Below, one piece after another: positions 27,982 to 33,189 of a stretch of 35,921 nt of DNA. Origin of the DNA: Clostridia bacterium (GTDB lineage Bacteria > Bacillota > Clostridia > Christensenellales > Aristaeellaceae); contig WQXF01000017.1 of NCBI GenBank assembly GCA_009784985.1, positions 1-35,921 of the forward strand, given 5' to 3'. The position numbers and the translations under genes are program-made. Each line of letters opens with the position of its first letter. Within the stretch, counting starts at the first letter, position 1. The notes below the pieces were generated by a model. That model saw only the letters and a program-made list of their open reading frames with translations. It was not told the origin of the DNA and did not search any database.

Positions 27982-28855
27982 ATCTGTTTTTTCCTGGTTG
28001 GTCCGCCTGGTAAAGGGCGGGGTGGTTGGCATGGGCTTTATCATTCCGGGGCTCAGCGGCGGTGCGTTTGCGGTGATCGTGGGCATCTACGAGCCTATGA
28101 TCCGCTTTTTTGCCAACATCCGCAAGGATTTTGTAAAGAATCTTCTGTTTTTTATTCCGGTGGGCGTTGGCATGTTGGCCAGCGTTGTTTTGGTTTCAAG
28201 GGTGCTGGGGCAATTTTTTGAGTCCATGGGCACAGAGGTTCCCTTGCTTTGGTTTTTTGTGGGTTGCGTTTTGGGCACGCTGCCCGGCCTGTTCCAAAAG
28301 GCGGGAGAAAAAGGCAGGCAGGCCAAGCATGTGGTTATTGCAGTGGCATCGACTGTGTTGATGTGCGCCCTTTTGTTTTTTCTTTATCAGCTCAGCCAAG
28401 GAATGCAGGAGGGCGAAGGTGGCTCGGAAAGCATATTCACCTGGCTGTTGGTGGGCGGCATATTCGGTTTGAGCGCTATCATCCCCGGCCTGAGTTCCAC
28501 AACACTTATTGTGCTTATGGGGCTCTACAAGGCAATGACGGATGGAATCGGCAGCTTGGACATGCAGGTGCTGCTCCCTATCGTAGCGGGTGTGGGCGCC
28601 GGATTCTTGTTGCTGTCCAAACTATTCAATCGGTTGTTTGATCGCGCCTATGCGGGTTTTTACCACTTCATACTCGGGTTGGTGATTGCCTCCACGGTGA
28701 TGATTGTGCCTTGGAGCGGCAAAGTGCTGGAGAGCGGTGAGGCAAGCTACACCCTAACCCTGGCGCTGGTTTCTGCGTGCGCGTGCGCCGTGGGGCTTGT
28801 GGTAGGGTATGGGATGGGCGTATTGGAGCGGAAGCAGAGGGGACATACTGAATAA
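27965..28855 (+). CDS. DUF368 membrane protein (PopT-like polyprenyl-phosphate transporter)
   Basis: A 296-residue polytopic protein with the twin DUF368 motifs FIIPGLSGGAFAVIVGIYEP near residue 22 and AIIPGLSSTTLIVLMGLY near residue 175, an internal repeat of the kind seen in transporters with inverted symmetry. Members of DUF368 have been implicated in recycling undecaprenyl phosphate across the membrane for cell-wall synthesis. The TTG at 27965 has AAGGAG 6 nt upstream; the ATG at 27971 and ATG at 27950 are alternatives. It overlaps the YwlG gene by 17 nt, so it is part of the operon that starts at 25677. Confidence 0.85.
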   Translation: MTMKGESVFSWLVRLVKGGVVGMGFIIPGLSGGAFAVIVGIYEPMIRFFANIRKDFVKNLLFFIPVGVGMLASVVLVSRVLGQFFESMGTEVPLLWFFVGCVLGTLPGLFQKAGEKGRQAKHVVIAVASTVLMCALLFFLYQLSQGMQEGEGGSESIFTWLLVGGIFGLSAIIPGLSSTTLIVLMGLYKAMTDGIGSLDMQVLLPIVAGVGAGFLLLSKLFNRLFDRAYAGFYHFILGLVIASTVMIVPWSGKVLESGEASYTLTLALVSACACAVGLVVGYGMGVLERKQRGHTE

Positions 28856-28874
28856 CAAAAAGGCGGTGAACGGC

Positions 28875-29198
28875 ATGGATACACAAATCCAAAAAGAATT
28901 GGAATTGGTCAAAGAGAGCGTATTGCAAGTCGTTCCCGCGGAGGCGATCTATCTGTTTGGTTCATATGCTAGCGGAACACCTAACGAAGAAAGTGACCTT
29001 GATATATACATAGTTGTGCCGGATGATACGGAAGATTTATCCGAGTTATACGCCGATATCCAAGGGTTGCTGCGTAAAAAGACTCTCTTTCCGATGGATT
29101 TGCTTATTGCACGTTCCCGTGTATTCAATCGCAGAAAAAACGGGCCAACAATGGAAAGCTCTATTGCCCGGAAAGGAGCGCTGCTTTATGGAGCATGA
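28875..29198 (+). CDS. MNT-type minimal nucleotidyltransferase (antitoxin of HEPN-MNT pair)
   Basis: A 107-residue protein of the polymerase-beta superfamily. The active site G29-S30-x10-D41-L-D43 (GSYASGTPNEESDLD) and the third Asp, D75 (LFPMDLL), are intact. In characterised pairs such as MntA-HepT the enzyme adenylylates the HEPN toxin. The ATG is preceded by AAGGCGG. It overlaps the HEPN gene by 11 nt, the usual operon order. Confidence 0.85.
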   Translation: MDTQIQKELELVKESVLQVVPAEAIYLFGSYASGTPNEESDLDIYIVVPDDTEDLSELYADIQGLLRKKTLFPMDLLIARSRVFNRRKNGPTMESSIARKGALLYGA

Positions 29199-29601
29199 GT
29201 ATGTGGCCGAGTGGTTCAAGTATGCCGACATGGATTTTTTGGCCGCTGAGCACCTGCTTACATTGCACCCACAACCACTTGAAATTATCTGTTTTCATTG
29301 TCAGCAAGCGGCAGAAAAATACCTAAAAGGATACTTGGTTTTCAAAGAGAAAACAGACCCCCCAAAAACACACGAGTTAGTGCTGCTTCAGATTACATGC
29401 ATCAAGTTTGATAGTGGTTTTGACAGTATTAGCCGTGCTTGCGAGGTTTTGTCTCGTTATGGTGTTCAGCCACGCTATCCCAATGAGATGGAAATAACAG
29501 AAAATGATATGCTGAAAGCCATTGAATACGCCCGACAGGTTCGAGGCGCTGAACCGTTGATAGATGCACGAAGGAGAATAAGCCCAATGATAGGCAGGTG
29601 A
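29188..29601 (+). CDS. HEPN-domain protein (partner of the MNT nucleotidyltransferase)
   Basis: A 137-residue helical protein. The HEPN motif FHCQQAAEKYLKGYLVF is followed by KTHELVLL, typical of the PF05168 subgroup. No R-x4-6-H motif, the RNase centre of HepT-like toxins, is present in any position, so either the protein is not an RNase or it belongs to the PF05168 subgroup, in which that motif is often missing. The ATG has AAAGGAG 9 nt upstream, located in the end of the nucleotidyltransferase gene. Confidence 0.8.
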   Translation: MEHEYVAEWFKYADMDFLAAEHLLTLHPQPLEIICFHCQQAAEKYLKGYLVFKEKTDPPKTHELVLLQITCIKFDSGFDSISRACEVLSRYGVQPRYPNEMEITENDMLKAIEYARQVRGAEPLIDARRRISPMIGR

Positions 29602-29608
29602 CAAGTGA

Positions 29609-30820
29609 ATGCGTGATGTGTCCACAAGCGCAAAAAGATGGATATGCGCACTGGCCTGTTTGTGCATTGCGACCGTTCCGTTCGCGGTGCAAGCCCAATC
29701 TGCTGATGTGGACGCCGATATCGACGCGATCTTCCGCAGCTGTAAGACCGTGGGCGGAGCGGTGCTGGTGGCTAGGCATGGGGAGCTGGTGTACGAGCGC
29801 TACTATGGCCTTGCCGACATAGAGCGGCGCAAGCCGGTAACCCAGGATACCTATTTTCGTGCCGCATCGGTCACTAAGTTTGTTAGCGGCATCGGCGTGA
29901 TGATTCTGGTGGAGCAGGGCCTGCTTGAGCTGGATGCCGACATTGGAGATGCGCTGGGTATGCCCGTGCGCAATCCCCGCTTTCGTAACAGGCCGGTGAC
30001 CCTGCGCCAGCTCATGACCCATACCGCAGGCGTGTATGACCATAACGGGTTTACCAAAGCGAATGCCACGCTTCGTTCCCTTCTGGTGCGCAATCCCCGC
30101 AGCAATTTTACGGATCGCAGGCCGGGCAGCGCCTATGCTTATTCTAACTTCGGCGCGGGCATCGTAGGCGCGCTAATGGAAGCGGCTACCGGGCAAAGCG
30201 TCAATGCTTTTATGGCCGAGCAGGTGTTTGTGCCCATGGGCATAGAAGCGGCATACAGCGCCTCGCTGTTGAGCTCACCGGAGGGCGTGGTTTCTACGTA
30301 CAAGGGTGAGCGGGTAACCAGGCTGGCCAAAGACGCCCTAAAGGAGCGATACGATGACACCTGCAACCCCGACGCCCATATTCGAACCACCGTCGGCCGT
30401 TTGTGGATTCGCCCGCGCGACCTGCTCAAACTGGTGTGCCTGGTGGGTGAAGGCGGCGAGTTAAACGGCGTGCGCTTGCTTAAGCCCGAAACTGTGGTTC
30501 GGATGATCGAGCCACAGTCCGGCATGGGCAGCGTGGCTGGCGATACCCCGTATGGGTTGTTTACCATCCGCTTGGAAGGCGTGTTACCCGGCGTTACGCT
30601 CTATGGCCATCAGGGAAATACCTCGGGCTTTGTGTGCAACGCCTACTTTGATCCCGAAACCGGCTATGCCTTTGTGCTGATGACCAACGGCACCGATCAG
30701 CGTGGGGATGGAAAGATTAACAATCTGGCGCGCAGGTTGATCACCTATACCTATCCGATGGCGATGGGGGAAGTTAGAGCCAAAGTAGAGGAGACGAGCC
30801 CATATAGCTATGAAGACTGA
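29609..30820 (+). CDS. Secreted serine hydrolase of the class C beta-lactamase/penicillin-binding family
   Basis: A 403-residue protein. Residues 1-29 form a signal peptide (RWICALACLCIATVPFAVQA). Catalytic S87-V-T-K90 is the SxxK motif, Y178-S-N180 the YxN motif, and HQG near residue 334 replaces the usual KTG, as in many beta-lactamase-fold esterases and D-aminopeptidases. The ATG follows AGGTGA by 7 nt, 8 nt after the HEPN stop. It acts outside the cytoplasmic membrane, on peptidoglycan peptides or an ester; the substrate is unknown, and resistance to beta-lactams should not be inferred. Confidence 0.85.
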   Translation: MRDVSTSAKRWICALACLCIATVPFAVQAQSADVDADIDAIFRSCKTVGGAVLVARHGELVYERYYGLADIERRKPVTQDTYFRAASVTKFVSGIGVMILVEQGLLELDADIGDALGMPVRNPRFRNRPVTLRQLMTHTAGVYDHNGFTKANATLRSLLVRNPRSNFTDRRPGSAYAYSNFGAGIVGALMEAATGQSVNAFMAEQVFVPMGIEAAYSASLLSSPEGVVSTYKGERVTRLAKDALKERYDDTCNPDAHIRTTVGRLWIRPRDLLKLVCLVGEGGELNGVRLLKPETVVRMIEPQSGMGSVAGDTPYGLFTIRLEGVLPGVTLYGHQGNTSGFVCNAYFDPETGYAFVLMTNGTDQRGDGKINNLARRLITYTYPMAMGEVRAKVEETSPYSYED

Positions 30821-30862
30821 GTATTGATCTGAAATCGGCTGTGTTTGTTTGTGATCTTTTAC

Positions 30863-30880
30863 CCTGGGCCTTCGGCCAGG
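30863..30880 (+). terminator. Hairpin after the serine hydrolase
   Basis: CCTGGGCC (30863-30870) pairs with GGCCAGG (30874-30880) with one bulged G. No T-tract follows; the plsX promoter starts 2 nt later. Confidence 0.35.
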
Positions 30881-30881
30881 C

Positions 30882-30910
30882 TTGCATTGCGCCGCTTTCT
30901 TTGATAGAAT
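30882..30910 (+). promoter_or_regulatory. Promoter of the plsX-acpP-rnc-smc cluster
   Basis: -35 TTGCAT (30882-30887), -10 TAGAAT (30905-30910), 17-nt spacing. No FapR operator was seen. Confidence 0.65.
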
Positions 30911-30956
30911 ACATGGGGTTGTACATGACAAAACTCTGATGGGACGAGGGCAACGA

Positions 30957-31967
30957 ATGAGGATCGTGTTAGACGCGATGGGTGGGGACGCCGGAGTGCG
31001 TGTGAACGTACAAGGTGCGCTGGATGCCCTGCGCGAATACCCGGATATGCGCCTTACCTTGGTGGGCCGCGAAGAGGATATGCGCGGGCACCTTCAGGCG
31101 ATAACGGCTGGCGGGGGCAACGAACCGGCGCTGGACCGCCTAACGTTGCTCCACGCCCCTGATGTGATTGGCATGCACGAAGCGCCGGTGATGGCGGTAC
31201 GCCGCAAGCCCCATTCCTCCATTGTGGAGGGGCTGATGCTGGTGAAAAATGGGGAGGCCGACGCCTTTGTCTCGGCGGGCTCCACCGGCGCGGTGCTGGC
31301 TGGCGGCATGTTTCGGGTGGGCCGCATCGAGGGGGTCGAGCGTCCGGCTCTGGCCGCGCTGTTCCCCATGCGCACCCGCAAGTCGCTGATCCTAGACATC
31401 GGTGCTAATACCGATTGCAAGCCAGAGTGGCTGGCCCAGTTTGCCCTGATGGGTTCGATCTACATGCGTCGCACCCAGGGCATTGAAAACCCGCAGGTTG
31501 CCCTCGTCAACATCGGCATGGAAGAGGAAAAAGGCAACGAAACCGTTAAGCGTGCGTACCAGCTGCTCAAGGAGCAGCCCGGCATCAACTTCATCGGTAA
31601 TGCCGAGGCACGGGACCTCCCCGAAGGTGTGGCCGACGTGCTGGTATGCGATGGATTTGTGGGCAATGTGATCCTCAAGTTTATGGAGGGTACGGTGCAT
31701 ACGATCTTTAAAATCGTAAAGGATGGGCTAAAGAGCACAAACAGGGGCAAGGTGGGCGGGCTGATCGCCAAACCAACCTTTAAGCGGATCGCTGCCGGTC
31801 TGGATGCCAGCGAGGTGGGCGGCACTCCCTTCCTGGGTGTGGATGGTGTGGTGATCAAAGCCCACGGCAACTCCAATGCCCGCGCCATTTTCAGCGCGAT
31901 CCGCCAGGCCCGGCTGATGGTGGAAAACAGAGTTGTTTCGATTATCAAAGACGGGATCATTCAGTAA
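30957..31967 (+). CDS. plsX: Phosphate acyltransferase PlsX
   Basis: A 336-residue enzyme that makes acyl phosphate from acyl-ACP for phospholipid synthesis. The N-terminus is MRIVLDAMGGDAG; further family motifs are SAGSTGAVLAGG, LDIGANTDCKPEWL, ALVNIGMEEEKGN and VCDGFVGNVILKFMEG. The ATG follows ACGAGGGC; a TTG 75 nt upstream lies in the promoter. ACP lies 30 nt downstream. FapR, fabD and fabG, which in Bacillus surround plsX and acpP, are absent here. Confidence 0.95.
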   Translation: MRIVLDAMGGDAGVRVNVQGALDALREYPDMRLTLVGREEDMRGHLQAITAGGGNEPALDRLTLLHAPDVIGMHEAPVMAVRRKPHSSIVEGLMLVKNGEADAFVSAGSTGAVLAGGMFRVGRIEGVERPALAALFPMRTRKSLILDIGANTDCKPEWLAQFALMGSIYMRRTQGIENPQVALVNIGMEEEKGNETVKRAYQLLKEQPGINFIGNAEARDLPEGVADVLVCDGFVGNVILKFMEGTVHTIFKIVKDGLKSTNRGKVGGLIAKPTFKRIAAGLDASEVGGTPFLGVDGVVIKAHGNSNARAIFSAIRQARLMVENRVVSIIKDGIIQ

Positions 31968-31997
31968 TATATACTGGAATAATAGGAGGGTCATGAT

Positions 31998-32228
31998 ATG
32001 GTATACGACAAGGTGGCCGCAATGGTGGCCAAGCAGATGCGCGTTGCGCCCGAAAACGTCCAGCCTGAATCCCGGCTGCTGGAGGACCTAAAGGCGGATT
32101 CCGCCAACGTGATGATGCTGGTGATGGACCTGGAATCCGAGTTCGATGTGATGGTGGAGGATGACGCGCTGATGACGGTAAAAACCGTGGGCGATTTGGC
32201 GCGATATATCGAGGAGAAGCAGGCGTAA
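31998..32228 (+). CDS. acpP: Acyl carrier protein
   Basis: A 76-residue ACP. The phosphopantetheine serine lies in LKADSANVMMLVMDLESEF (residue 35 region), where the usual DSLDTVEL is changed to DSANVMML but the Ser and the acidic helix are kept. The ATG has AGGAGGG 7 nt upstream. It carries acyl chains for fatty acid synthesis and for PlsX encoded just upstream. Confidence 0.93.
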   Translation: MVYDKVAAMVAKQMRVAPENVQPESRLLEDLKADSANVMMLVMDLESEFDVMVEDDALMTVKTVGDLARYIEEKQA

Positions 32229-32257
32229 CCAACCGACGGCAGAAAGAATCGGCACAA

Positions 32258-32304
32258 CCCCTATATATTGTACGGCTTTACGCAAGGCATACAATATATA
32301 GGGG
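32258..32304 (+). promoter_or_regulatory. Long perfect stem-loop before rnc (possible RNase III site)
   Basis: CCCCTATATATTGTA (32258-32272) and TACAATATATAGGGG (32290-32304) form a 15-bp perfect stem with a 17-nt loop. GAGATTC follows, so it is not a terminator. Length and position fit an RNase III cleavage site in the leader of its own gene. Confidence 0.7.
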
Positions 32305-32331
32305 GAGATTCTATATTTGGAGGGAATGCAG

Positions 32332-33021
32332 GTGGGCAAAACCGATCAATCCGGGGAGCTGGGGGGGCTGATGGGCGCCCTTGACTATCGTTTTGCCGAT
32401 GTGGGGCTGCTCCGGCTGGCGCTTACCCATCCCTCCTTTGCCCTCCAGCGGGAGGCCCGGGACAACCAGCGCCTGGAATACCTGGGCGATGCGGTGTTGC
32501 AGCTATGCGTATCGCGCCGTTTGTACGATATGTTTCCCAACCTGCCCGAAGGGCAATTGAGCCGAAGGCGGGCGCTGCTGGTGTGTGAGCCGTCGTTATG
32601 CGAGGCCGCCCGCCGCCTGGGCCTGGGCGAGGCACTGCTGCTGGATCGGGGCGAGACACAAACCGGCGGGCGCACCAAACCCTCGGTGCTGGCCGACGCC
32701 ATGGAAGCGGTGATTGCGGCGGTGTATCTGGATGGAGGCATTGAAGCCGCCGCCGCGCTGGTGGACCGCGCTATAGGCGATTACGACCGGGGCGATGTGC
32801 TTCGCGTGGACGCCAAGACCGCATTGCAGGAGTTTTTGCAGGCCCAGTGCCATCCTGCGCCGGTGTACGAGAGTGCGGGGGAGGAAGGCCCGCCCCACGA
32901 GAGGCTGTTTACCGAGCGTGTGGTGTTGGGTGAGGGGCAGGCTTTTGAAGGCCAGGGCGGGAGCAAGAAGCAGGCGCAGCAGCAGGCGGCCCAGCGGGCG
33001 CTTGAGCAGTTGAAGTCATGA
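32332..33021 (+). CDS. rnc: Ribonuclease III
   Basis: A 229-residue endonuclease cutting double-stranded RNA, for rRNA processing and mRNA decay. The catalytic signature NQRLEYLGDAVLQL is present, with downstream acidic residues in LADAMEAVIAAVYLDGG. The C-terminal double-stranded RNA binding domain starts at DAKTALQEFLQAQ and ends GGSKKQAQQQAAQRALEQL. The GTG at 32332 has GGAGGG 7 nt upstream; the ATG at 32326 and TTG at 32317 overlap that site. It is preceded by a 15-bp stem-loop and followed by a palindromic element before smc. Confidence 0.95.
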   Translation: MGKTDQSGELGGLMGALDYRFADVGLLRLALTHPSFALQREARDNQRLEYLGDAVLQLCVSRRLYDMFPNLPEGQLSRRRALLVCEPSLCEAARRLGLGEALLLDRGETQTGGRTKPSVLADAMEAVIAAVYLDGGIEAAAALVDRAIGDYDRGDVLRVDAKTALQEFLQAQCHPAPVYESAGEEGPPHERLFTERVVLGEGQAFEGQGGSKKQAQQQAAQRALEQLKS

Positions 33022-33039
33022 ATCTGATACCGGTGGACG

Positions 33040-33173
33040 GAATCCCCCCGCCACTGCGGTGGCCCTCCCCCCTTTAACAAGGGGGGGGTAGAGAGGGAAT
33101 GGTATGGTTGATAGAGTTTCCCCAAGCCTCCCTTGTTAAAGGGAGGGGGACCGCCGCAGCGGTGGAGGGATTC
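33040..33173 (+). repeat. Palindromic element, copy 3, between rnc and smc
   Basis: 134 bp: begins GAATCCCCCCGCCACTGCGG and ends CGCAGCGGTGGAGGGATTC, matching the cores in the two 256-bp elements but without the CAGGGCAACAGC outer part. It contains two hairpins, CCCCCTTTAACAAGGGGG and CTCCCTTGTTAAAGGGAG. The last base abuts the smc ribosome binding site. No clear target duplication is seen. Confidence 0.85.
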
Positions 33174-33189
33174 AGGAGGAGTACGTTCC

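Noticed and set aside
29609-30820. Serine hydrolase as a true antibiotic beta-lactamase
   Set aside because: SxxK and YxN are shared by many esterases and peptidases, and the third motif is HQG rather than KTG.
22851-33173. The three palindromic cores as a CRISPR array or as ordinary terminators
   Set aside because: Only three copies far apart, no spacers or cas genes; two have transposon-like outer ends and target duplications, and none ends in a T-tract.
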